A model generated the notes under the pieces. It saw only the letters and a list, made by a program, of their open reading frames with translations, did not search any database and was not told where the DNA came from. Shown here piece after piece: positions 1 through 6,530 of a stretch of DNA of 64,000 nt (position 1 is the stretch's first letter; each line of letters opens with the position of its first letter). This stretch comes from Paenibacillus camelliae. GTDB taxonomy: Bacteria; Bacillota; Bacilli; Paenibacillales; Paenibacillaceae. The position numbers and the translations under genes were made by a program. The stretch spans positions 164,707 through 228,706 of the forward strand of contig NZ_JAMBNY010000006.1 in NCBI RefSeq assembly GCF_023715345.1. The letters are read 5' to 3'.

Positions 1-740
1 CCGTTCTTGCGTTTGGTGGGAACAGTACATTAGGCTCTTCGATCTCAGAAGGTCTTGCTGAGCATGGCGCTCAAATTGCAATTATCGGAAGAAACTTAGA
101 GAAGGCTAACGCTGTAGCAGAGGCTATCGTTGCAAAAGGTGGTAAAGCAAAAGCATTTGCAGCTGATGTCAGCTCTAGAGAATCACTAGAAAAAGCAGCG
201 GAAGAGATTGAAGCTTGGTCTGGTGGCTGGGACGTTATTCTAAATGCTCCTGGTAAAAACAGCTCAACGCCATTTCTTGAGCTAGGTATGGACGAGTGGG
301 ACGACATTATGGACGTGAATTTGAAGGGTGTCGTTGTAACGACTCAAATCTTCGCTAAAAAAATGATCGAGCAAAAGCGTCAAGGCAGCATTATTAATAT
401 TTCATCTGTATCCTCTACGACACCATTGTCAAGAGTATTCACGTACTCTGTGTCTAAAGCAGGCATCAACAGCGTAACGCAATATTTGGCACGTGAATTC
501 GCACCTCATGGCATCCGTGTAAATGCGATTATTCCTGGCTTCTTCCCAGCGGAGCAAAACCGTAAGATTTTAAGTGCTGATCGTGTGGAATCGATTCTAA
601 AGCATACACCGCTGAATCGTTTTGGTACGCCGGATGAGCTAAAGGGAGCTGCTGTATTCCTTGCATCCGATCGGGCATCTAGCTTTGTAACTGGCGCTTT
701 GCTTCGAGTAGATGGTGGATTTGGCAGCATGACGATATAA
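1..740 (+). CDS. SDR-family oxidoreductase, D-mannonate/aldonate type (5' end outside window)
   Basis: The reading frame is open from base 3, so the gene enters from outside the window; 245 residues are visible. The fold is a classical short-chain dehydrogenase: a glycine-rich NAD(P) loop (GGNSTLGSS) at the visible start, an NAPG motif in place of NAG, the catalytic serine in a SSVSS stretch and a YSVSK Tyr/Lys pair. The PGFFPAEQNR segment and the GRVDGGF-like end (LLRVDGGFGSM) resemble D-mannonate/fructuronate oxidoreductases such as YjmF, so an aldonate or uronate substrate is likely but not proven. It lies about 110 bp upstream of larE in the same direction and could belong to the same transcript. 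Confidence is high for the family and low for the substrate. Confidence 0.85.
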   Translation, partial: VLAFGGNSTLGSSISEGLAEHGAQIAIIGRNLEKANAVAEAIVAKGGKAKAFAADVSSRESLEKAAEEIEAWSGGWDVILNAPGKNSSTPFLELGMDEWDDIMDVNLKGVVVTTQIFAKKMIEQKRQGSIINISSVSSTTPLSRVFTYSVSKAGINSVTQYLAREFAPHGIRVNAIIPGFFPAEQNRKILSADRVESILKHTPLNRFGTPDELKGAAVFLASDRASSFVTGALLRVDGGFGSMTI

Positions 741-853
741 TGTAGGTAAGCAGTATATAGCCTGCAATAATTTAATGGATAATGAAGTAAAGTGATGAAT
801 ATATCAAAAGAGAGTGCGATAGCAATATAATTGAAGGGATGGGGATCAATAAC

Positions 854-1660
854 ATGCTGAAGCAGAAATACGAGGCATTGCAGCATATATTACGTGAGAT
901 GGGATCAGTTGTTGTAGCTTTTTCAGGAGGTGTAGACAGCACATTTCTGCTAAAAGCTGCAGTTGATACACTAGGGGTGCAGCACGTATTGGCAGTAACA
1001 GCAGACTCTGAGACCTATCCCTCCAGTGAGCTTGAGGAAGCAAAGCGACTTGCCGCACTAATTGGAGCTCCGCATCAAGTGATTGAAACGTCGGAGCTCA
1101 ACATTCCTGGTTATGCAGAAAACACGAAGAATCGTTGTTACTTTTGCAAGAGCAGCTTGTTCGATCATCTGATACCTTTGCTTGAGCAGCGTGGCTTTTC
1201 TAACATCGTGTATGGGGTTATCGCTGATGATATGAACGAGCACCGTCCTGGTATGCAGGCTGCTAAGGAGCGCGGTATCCGCGGTCCGCTATTGGAGGCG
1301 GAGCTGTATAAGGAGGAAATCAGGGAGCTTTCTCAGCAATTTGATTTGCCGACTTGGGATAAACCATCGTTCGCATGCTTGTCCTCACGAATTGCCTACG
1401 GCGAGTATATAACGAACGAGAAGCTTAACAAGATTGAGAAGGCAGAAGCGTATTTGAAATCATTGCGTATTCGTCAGGTGCGTGTGCGCACGCATGACAA
1501 TATTGCTAGAATAGAGGTGGAGCCGCAGGACTTGCAGACAGTCGTTGAGCATCATGAGGATATTGTGAATGCACTGCAGTCTTATGGCTACCAATATGTT
1601 ACACTAGATTTGCTGGGCTACCAAAGCGGTAGCATGAACAAAATGCTGAATATATCATAA
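854..1660 (+). CDS. larE: LarE, ATP-dependent sacrificial sulfur transferase of nickel-pincer cofactor synthesis
   Basis: LarE adenylates the two carboxylates of the pyridinium precursor and converts them to thiocarboxylates, giving up a cysteine sulfur. The sequence has the PP-loop SGGVDS at residues 24-29, a CYFC pair at 95-98, and the KPSFACLSSRI motif whose cysteine (about residue 175) matches the sacrificial Cys176 of Lactobacillus plantarum LarE. This copy is therefore predicted to be the single-turnover, cysteine-consuming type. I chose ATG 854 because a GGGGAT-containing purine run lies about 8 bases upstream; ATG 839 is in frame but touches its purine run with no spacing. The gene starts a lar cluster (larE, kinase, larB, larC1, larC2) on one strand. 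Confidence 0.93.
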   Translation: MLKQKYEALQHILREMGSVVVAFSGGVDSTFLLKAAVDTLGVQHVLAVTADSETYPSSELEEAKRLAALIGAPHQVIETSELNIPGYAENTKNRCYFCKSSLFDHLIPLLEQRGFSNIVYGVIADDMNEHRPGMQAAKERGIRGPLLEAELYKEEIRELSQQFDLPTWDKPSFACLSSRIAYGEYITNEKLNKIEKAEAYLKSLRIRQVRVRTHDNIARIEVEPQDLQTVVEHHEDIVNALQSYGYQYVTLDLLGYQSGSMNKMLNIS

Positions 1661-1701
1661 GTTCACATGCAAAAAACGATAATGAAAAGGAATCATGTCA
1701 T

Positions 1702-3180
1702 ATGGCTAAACAGTTTGTAATTGGACTAGACCTTGGGACAACAAGTGTAAAAGCGTGCTTGTTTAATCTAAAAGGGAACTTAATCGCCAGTGTTGAGGAA
1801 ATGATTACTTCTCATTACCCACAGCAAGGCTGGGTGGAGCAAAACCCAGTAGATATTGAAAAGCTTGCTGTGAAGGCGATTAAAGCAACGCTAGATCAAG
1901 CTGGTGTTCATAAGGATGAGCTGATGGCCTTGTCGTTTTCTGCAGCTATGCATTCCCTGCTTATTGTAAATGAGCAGGGATTGCCTGTTTCACCTGCGAT
2001 CATCTGGGCAGATGGAAGAGCTGCAGCTCAAGTGGATGAACTGGCTTCTACGATGAAGCAAGTTATCTACACACGTACAGGGACACCACTGCATCCGATG
2101 ACGCCGCTTATGAAGCTGCTATGGATGAAGGAGAATGAGTACGAGCCTTACATGCAAGCCGCATATTTTATGTCGATCAAGGAATATTTAATCTATTGCT
2201 GGACGGGTGAGCGAGTCATTGATTATTCGATGGCATCTGCTACAGGCTTATTCAGCCCCTCAGAGCTTAACTGGGATGCTCAGGTGCTGGCATTAGCTGG
2301 TGTTGAAGAGGATCAGCTATCTCGCATTGTACCGCCTACAGAGGTGCTTCCTCCAGTCAAGCCAGAAGTCGCAGAGGCCATGGGCATACCTGTGGAGCTG
2401 CCATTTGTTATTGGTGCGGCGGACGGACAGCTTTCTAATTTGGGCATCGGTGCGATATTGCCTGGTGAGGTCGCGGTTTCTGTTGGTACGAGCGGCGCGA
2501 TTAGACAGTTCTCTCATATTGTAAAAGTTAGTGAGCAGCAGGAGACATTCTGCTATGCGTTTACCGAGGATCAATTCATTGTAGGCGGTCCAACGAACAA
2601 TGGTGGGATTGTCATGCAATGGCTGAAGGATCTGCTAGAGGATGAGCGCGAATTTGGTGAATTTTTAAGTGATGCTGAGAAGGTTGAACCAGGAGCAGAT
2701 GGCTTGATCTTCCTGCCTTACATTAATGGCGAACGAGCACCGATCTGGAATCAGCATGCGAAGGGGAGCTTCTACGGCGTGACGGTCACACATAAGAAGC
2801 CACACTTTATTCGTGCTGTGCTCGAGGGGATCACGTTTAACCTTTATCAGATCAACCGTGCACTTGATACTTCTAATGAAGAAGCAGGCCGAAAAATCTA
2901 CGTAAATGGTGGCTTGTCCCGATCCTCACTTTGGCTGCAAATGATGGCTGATATATTCAACGCTGAAATCTATGTATCAGAGAATCATCATGGCGCAGCT
3001 TGGGGCGCTGCGTGGACAGCACTTGTCGCTCTTGGACATGCTGCTTCCTTTAACGATATTAAAAACAATATTCCGATGGGCTCGGCAACGCTGCCGAATC
3101 CAGAGCGTTCGAAGCTGTATCAGCAGCTTTATGCGAACTACGAAAAGCTAGGTGCTGCTATGGCACCGTTCTATAAATAA
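1702..3180 (+). CDS. gntK: FGGY-family carbohydrate kinase, gluconokinase-like
   Basis: A 492-residue FGGY kinase of normal length. The N-terminal phosphate-binding motif GLDLGTTSVKACLF is near residues 8-21, FGGY_N runs to about 250 and FGGY_C follows with NGGLSRSSLWLQ near 405. The AAMHS, WADGRA and TGTPLHPMTPL segments resemble gluconokinases more than xylulokinases, so the likely reaction is ATP-dependent phosphorylation of gluconate to 6-phosphogluconate. The gene sits between larE and larB, with 41 bp to larE and 28-43 bp to larB, which points to joint transcription with the NPN cofactor genes. That setting suits a pathway in which an NPN enzyme epimerises a sugar acid before phosphorylation. 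The family is certain; gluconate is an inference. Confidence 0.85.
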   Translation: MAKQFVIGLDLGTTSVKACLFNLKGNLIASVEEMITSHYPQQGWVEQNPVDIEKLAVKAIKATLDQAGVHKDELMALSFSAAMHSLLIVNEQGLPVSPAIIWADGRAAAQVDELASTMKQVIYTRTGTPLHPMTPLMKLLWMKENEYEPYMQAAYFMSIKEYLIYCWTGERVIDYSMASATGLFSPSELNWDAQVLALAGVEEDQLSRIVPPTEVLPPVKPEVAEAMGIPVELPFVIGAADGQLSNLGIGAILPGEVAVSVGTSGAIRQFSHIVKVSEQQETFCYAFTEDQFIVGGPTNNGGIVMQWLKDLLEDEREFGEFLSDAEKVEPGADGLIFLPYINGERAPIWNQHAKGSFYGVTVTHKKPHFIRAVLEGITFNLYQINRALDTSNEEAGRKIYVNGGLSRSSLWLQMMADIFNAEIYVSENHHGAAWGAAWTALVALGHAASFNDIKNNIPMGSATLPNPERSKLYQQLYANYEKLGAAMAPFYK

Positions 3181-3223
3181 ACGAAATGGTTAGTATGCCA
3201 TCACAGTTATGGGGGGGAAGCTT

Positions 3224-3991
3224 GTGCTAGACGAAATATTGCATGAGGTTCAACGCGGTACATTAAGTATTGCTGAAGCAAAACAGAAACTTGCTGCTTT
3301 TGAGGATCTTGGCTTCGCTAAGGTCGACCATCATCGCAAGCAGCGTCAAGGCTTTCCCGAGATCGTCTATGGTGAGGGCAAAACGGCTGACCAGATCATC
3401 TCGATCCTGACATCATTAAGTGCGCATACGAAGCAGCTGCTCGTAACGCGCCTTGATCAAGATAAAGCTAATATTGTACAGCAGGCTTGTGCTGCGCTGG
3501 AGCTCACTTATAGTGAGCCCGCGCAGCTGCTGTATAAAAAGTTTGAAGTGCCGCCAGAGGAGCGCTTAAAAGGATATATCGCAGTTATTGCTGCTGGAAC
3601 GTCCGATATCCGAATTGCAGAAGAAGCAGCCATTACGGCAGAGGTGCTTGGCAGCGAAGTGCATCGCATTTACGATGTTGGTGTAGCGGGGATCCACCGC
3701 TTGCTATATCACGCTCAGGAAATCCAGCAGGCTGTTGTATCAGTTGTTGTAGCAGGTATGGAGGGGGCGCTTCCAAGTGTTGTTGGTGGCCTCGTTTCTC
3801 ATCCTGTAATCGCTGTCCCGACGAGTGTTGGATACGGCGCGAACTTTAATGGACTATCTGCATTATTAACGATGCTCAATTCTTGTGCCTCGGGTATTAG
3901 TGTTGTAAACATTGACAATGGCTTTGGGGGCGGCTACAACGCAGCTCTCATTCATCAGCTTGCAGGAAAAGGAGTTAAAGAAGAAGCATGA
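3224..3991 (+). CDS. larB: LarB, pyridinium-3,5-biscarboxylic acid mononucleotide synthase
   Basis: LarB carboxylates and hydrolyses nicotinic acid adenine dinucleotide, the first step of nickel-pincer nucleotide synthesis. The C-terminal half is a PurE-like domain: GTSDIRIAEEAA begins it, and the family blocks AGMEGALPSVVGGL, PTSVGYGANFNGL and NIDNGFGGGYNAA follow. I place the start at GTG 3224 because a GGGGGGGAAG run lies 3 bases upstream; ATG 3209 overlaps that run and would add five residues. The stop overlaps the larC1 start (ATGA), a usual sign of translational coupling. Length (255 residues) is normal for the family. Confidence 0.92.
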   Translation: MLDEILHEVQRGTLSIAEAKQKLAAFEDLGFAKVDHHRKQRQGFPEIVYGEGKTADQIISILTSLSAHTKQLLVTRLDQDKANIVQQACAALELTYSEPAQLLYKKFEVPPEERLKGYIAVIAAGTSDIRIAEEAAITAEVLGSEVHRIYDVGVAGIHRLLYHAQEIQQAVVSVVVAGMEGALPSVVGGLVSHPVIAVPTSVGYGANFNGLSALLTMLNSCASGISVVNIDNGFGGGYNAALIHQLAGKGVKEEA

Positions 3992-5139
3992 GAACGTTAT
4001 ATTTGGATTGTATCTCGGGAATTAGCGGTGATATGTTTATCGGCGCACTTTTAGATGCAGGTGCTGATGCTAATAAGCTGATGGAAGAGCTTAAAAAGCT
4101 GAAGATCAATGATGAATATGAGCTTAAATGGACGAAGGTTATAAAAAACGGCATCACCGCAACAAAGTTTGATGTTGAGCTGAAGCATAGTCACGACCAC
4201 GGGCACAGCCATGATCACGGACACATACATACGCACAGTCACGATCACGCACATAGTCACGATCATGGGCATAGCCATGACCACATACATAGCCATGGAC
4301 ATGCACATAGTCACGATCACGTACATAGTCATGAACACGATTCTGCACACAGCCATGACCATGCACACAGTCACGATCATGGACACAGCCATGACCATAC
4401 GCACAGTCACGATCATGGACACAGCCATGACCATACGCACAGTCACAATCATGGACACAGCCATGACCATACGCATAGTCACGATCATGCTCATAGCCAT
4501 GATCACGCACATAGTCACGACCATGTACATAGCCATGATCACGCACATAGTCACGACCATGTACATAGCCATGATCACGCACATAGCCACAACCACGGGC
4601 ATAGTCACAACCATGCACATAGCCACGATCATCGCTCCTACCGTGATATTGTTAAGATGATCGAGGATGCTGGCTTTGATGCACCAGTTCGTGATCTTTC
4701 CTTGCGAATATTTAAAAAAATCGGAGAAGCTGAGGGTAAAATTCACGGATTGCCGCTAGAGAAAGTTCACTTTCACGAGGTAGGTGCGGTCGATTCCATT
4801 ATCGATATTATTGGAGCAGCGATACTGCTTGATTCTATGAAGATTGATAAAGTAAAAGCGTCTCCCGTACCAGTAGGTTCAGGGAAGATCCGAATCGATC
4901 ACGGAGTATATCCGGTGCCAGCACCAGCTACACTCGAGATTCTAAAGGGTGTTCGCATAGAGCATTCCCCGATCCGCTCAGAGCTTACAACACCGACAGG
5001 CGCAGCCATCGTTGCCGTGCTTTCCGAGCAATACGGTCCGATGCCTTCAATGACCGTGCAAAGCATAGGCTACGGAGCGGGCACCAAAAGCTTCGGCGAG
5101 CATCCCAACGTGCTAAGAGTTGTAGTAGGCGAAGAATAG
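3988..5139 (+). CDS. larC1: LarC1, N-terminal part of the NPN nickel-insertion protein, with a very long His tract
   Basis: LarC inserts Ni into the bis-thiocarboxylated nucleotide. Residues 1-66 match the LarC N-terminus (LYLDCISGISGDMFIGALLD). Residues 67-215 form a nearly perfect H-x-H-x tract, mostly HSHDH units, with about 74 histidines in 149 residues and one DSA interruption. LarC resumes at about residue 217, with HFHEVGAVDSIIDI, the PVPAPATLEIL block, TTPTGAAI and a final GYGAGTKSFGEHPNVLR block, then stops. The C-terminal LarC domain is a separate gene 427 bp downstream. The split falls at the point known from LarC1/LarC2 in L. plantarum, where a programmed frameshift joins the halves; here no overlap exists. 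The His tract probably stores or delivers nickel. Confidence 0.92.
   Translation: MRTLYLDCISGISGDMFIGALLDAGADANKLMEELKKLKINDEYELKWTKVIKNGITATKFDVELKHSHDHGHSHDHGHIHTHSHDHAHSHDHGHSHDHIHSHGHAHSHDHVHSHEHDSAHSHDHAHSHDHGHSHDHTHSHDHGHSHDHTHSHNHGHSHDHTHSHDHAHSHDHAHSHDHVHSHDHAHSHDHVHSHDHAHSHNHGHSHNHAHSHDHRSYRDIVKMIEDAGFDAPVRDLSLRIFKKIGEAEGKIHGLPLEKVHFHEVGAVDSIIDIIGAAILLDSMKIDKVKASPVPVGSGKIRIDHGVYPVPAPATLEILKGVRIEHSPIRSELTTPTGAAIVAVLSEQYGPMPSMTVQSIGYGAGTKSFGEHPNVLRVVVGEE
4186..4632 (+). repeat. In-frame CAC/CAT-rich tandem repeat coding the LarC1 His tract
   Basis: Degenerate 6-bp and 18-bp units coding His-Ser-His-Asp-His-x are repeated over about 447 bp. Silent CAC/CAT and AGC/AGT changes are scattered through the units, so the reading frame has been kept while the DNA drifted. 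Long open frames on both strands here are by-products of the repeat. Confidence 0.95.
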
Positions 5140-5148
5140 CTTCGAAAG

Positions 5149-5305
5149 CCCACAAACCACCCCAACGGAGTAACTGATGTGGTGTCACATCGAAGTGACA
5201 ACCCACAAACCGCTCCAGCGGAGTAAAGGTGTGGCGTCACCTCGAAGCGACAACCCACAAACCGCCCCAGCGGAGTAATGATGTGGTGTCACATCGAAGC
5301 GCCAC
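5149..5305 (+). repeat. Three tandem ~52-bp units upstream of larC2 (array A, left part)
   Basis: Units begin with CCCACAAACC at 5149, 5202 and 5254. Each carries an AGCGGAGTAA-like core preceded by CCGC/CGCT that can pair with it, then a small hairpin. In units 1 and 3 the hairpin is GATGTG-GTGT-CACATC; in unit 2 it is AGGTG-N6-CACCT, so both sides of the stem changed together. In unit 1, TGTCAC can alternatively pair with the following GTGACA. The same units recur after larC2. Confidence 0.85.
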
Positions 5306-5317
5306 CCTAAACACGCT

Positions 5318-5444
5318 CCAGCGGAGTAAATAGTGTGAGTGTAAAAGCAAAGCGGTTGCCTTTGTTCACCGATTTCTACAATTAAAATACTCCTAGAAAT
5401 CGGTGAACAACAGCAATTGAAACCACACTATTTACGGAGCGCTG
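5318..5444 (+). repeat. Long hairpin element, copy A (between larC1 and larC2)
   Basis: An inner perfect 15-bp stem pairs 5364-5378 (GTTCACCGATTTCTA) with 5394-5408 around a 15-base loop. An outer 11-bp stem pairs TAAATAGTGTG (5327-5337) with CACACTATTTA (5424-5434). CAGCG/CGCTG outside that, and a GGTTGC against GCAATTGAAACC segment between the stems, extend it. The related element after larC2 has different stem sequences that still pair, which argues that the fold is conserved in RNA or single-stranded DNA. Confidence 0.85.
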
Positions 5445-5539
5445 AAATCAGAGGGCAACAGCAATTGAAACCACACTATTTACGGAGCGCTGAAATCGGT
5501 GAACAACAGCAATTGAAACCACACTATTTACGGAACACC
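5394..5539 (+). repeat. Three tandem ~49-bp right-arm units (array A)
   Basis: Units start with (TA)GAAATC and share AACAGCAATTGAAACC. The inner-arm segment is GGTGAAC in units 1 and 3 and AGAGGGC in unit 2; all three carry the outer-arm segment CACACTATTTACGGA. Only unit 1 has its left partner directly upstream, so units 2 and 3 are unpaired extra right arms. The last unit ends about 16 bases before the AAAGGAG ribosome site of larC2. Confidence 0.85.
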
Positions 5540-5566
5540 GAAATATAGCTGTAAAGGAGTACCCCG

Positions 5567-6046
5567 ATGTCTACTAAGCCACCACTGCATGAGCATATAG
5601 ATAACGAAATGATAAAGCTAGAGGTTAATCTAGATGATACTTCTGGTGAACTGCTCGGCTACGTCATGGATTTATTGCTTGAGCAGGGTGCGAACGATGT
5701 ATACTACACGCCTATCTATATGAAGAAAAATCGTCCAGGGGTGATGCTGCAGCTACTGTGCTCAGCTTCATTGCTTGAACAAATGAAGGATACAATTTTT
5801 CGAGAGACGACAACGCTTGGCATTCGCTACTATCCGCTAAGTGTACATCGACTAGAGCGTGAATTCATAAAAGTAACGACAGCGCTTGGTGAGGTTACAG
5901 TAAAAGTAGGGATACATCAAGGCAAAGTCGTTCAATGGGCCCCTGAGTACGAGGAATGCAAGCGCCTTGCGCAGCAGCACCAGCTACCGTTAAAAGAAAT
6001 ATATGACACCGTGCGTAGAACATACGAAAACAGCACTATAAGATAA
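5567..6046 (+). CDS. larC2: LarC2, C-terminal domain of the NPN nickel-insertion protein as a separate gene
   Basis: This 159-residue protein matches the C-terminal LarC domain: LEVNLDDTSGELLGYVMDLLLEQGANDVYYTPIYMKKNRPG is the usual start of that region in full-length LarC (here residues about 18-58), followed by the TTLGIR block and a GKVVQWAPEYEECKRLA stretch. It starts at ATG 5567 with AAAGGAG 7 bases upstream, so it is translated independently of larC1. In L. plantarum full-length LarC, made by frameshifting, is the form linked to activity; here the two halves would have to associate as separate chains. The gene is enclosed by two related repeat arrays in the same orientation, unlike any other gene in the window. 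The product is intact by eye. Confidence 0.88.
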   Translation: MSTKPPLHEHIDNEMIKLEVNLDDTSGELLGYVMDLLLEQGANDVYYTPIYMKKNRPGVMLQLLCSASLLEQMKDTIFRETTTLGIRYYPLSVHRLEREFIKVTTALGEVTVKVGIHQGKVVQWAPEYEECKRLAQQHQLPLKEIYDTVRRTYENSTIR

Positions 6047-6190
6047 CGGCGGAGTAACGATGTGGGTCACATCGATGCGATACCCAAACCGCCCAACGGA
6101 GTAACTGACGTGGTGAACACATCGAAGCACAGCATACAAACCGCCCCAGCGGAGTAATGATGAGTTGTCACCTCGTAGCGACAACCCACA
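6047..6190 (+). repeat. ~52-bp repeat units directly after larC2 (array B, left part)
   Basis: Three more degenerate copies of the unit seen before larC2 begin right at the larC2 stop. The first is partial and has a perfect CGATGTG-GGT-CACATCG hairpin. The second has a mismatched stem (GACGTG against CACATC). The third has TTGTCAC and GCGACAA arms. The AACGGAGTAAC/CAGCGGAGTAA core recurs in each. Confidence 0.8.
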
Positions 6191-6194
6191 AACC

Positions 6195-6326
6195 ACTCCA
6201 GCGGAGCAAATGTTGAGAGTGTAAAAGCGAAGCGGTTGCCTTTGTCCTCTGATTTCTACAATTAATATCCTTCTAGAAATCAGAGGGCAACAGCAATTGA
6301 AACCTCAACATTCTGCGTAGCGCTGA
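6195..6326 (+). repeat. Long hairpin element, copy B (after larC2)
   Basis: The layout is the same as copy A. The inner stem is 6246-6258 (CCTCTGATTTCTA) with 6274-6286, extended by a G-U and a G-C pair, around a 15-base loop. The outer stem is AATGTTGAG (6209-6217) with CTCAACATT (6304-6312). Compared with copy A, at least three inner pairs and several outer pairs changed on both sides while the spacer GTGTAAAAGC-AAGCGGTTGCC stayed nearly constant. Confidence 0.85.
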
Positions 6327-6420
6327 AATCGGTGAACAACAGCAATTGAAACCACACTATTTACGGAGCGTTGAAATCAGAGGGCAACAGCAATTGAAAC
6401 CTCAACATTCTGCGTAGCGC
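6274..6420 (+). repeat. Three tandem ~49-bp right-arm units (array B)
   Basis: Unit 1 is type B in both segments (AGAGG inner, CTCAACATTCTGCG outer), unit 2 is type A in both (GGTGAAC, CACACTATTTACGG), and unit 3 is type B again. Together with array A, where one unit mixes a B inner arm with an A outer arm, this shows two arm types being reshuffled. Confidence 0.85.
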
Positions 6421-6464
6421 AACCATCTCGCCTAAACAACCAAATCATTTACGGAGCAAATGAA

Positions 6465-6512
6465 ACGGGGGTGTCTCAAGGTCATTAATCATGACCCTGA
6501 GACACCCCCGTC
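6465..6512. terminator. Bidirectional terminator between larC2 and the MATE gene
   Basis: ACGGGGGTGTCTCA pairs with TGAGACACCCCCGT, extended by GGTCA/TGACC around ATTAATCA. It lies between two convergent genes and would serve both strands. Confidence 0.85.
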
Positions 6513-6530
6513 TAGTTTATATTTATTAAG

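Noticed and set aside
4051..4746. Open frames on both strands over the LarC1 His tract
   Set aside because: Products of the CAC/CAT repeat; no ribosome sites and no non-repeat similarity.
3988..5139. Programmed frameshift joining LarC1 and LarC2 as in L. plantarum
   Set aside because: The halves do not overlap; 427 bp with repeats separates them and larC2 has its own start.
5394..6420. CRISPR-like look of the tandem units, which contain ATTGAAAC
   Set aside because: The conserved part is only about 16 bases, the between-parts are two recurring arm types rather than unique spacers, and no cas genes are present.
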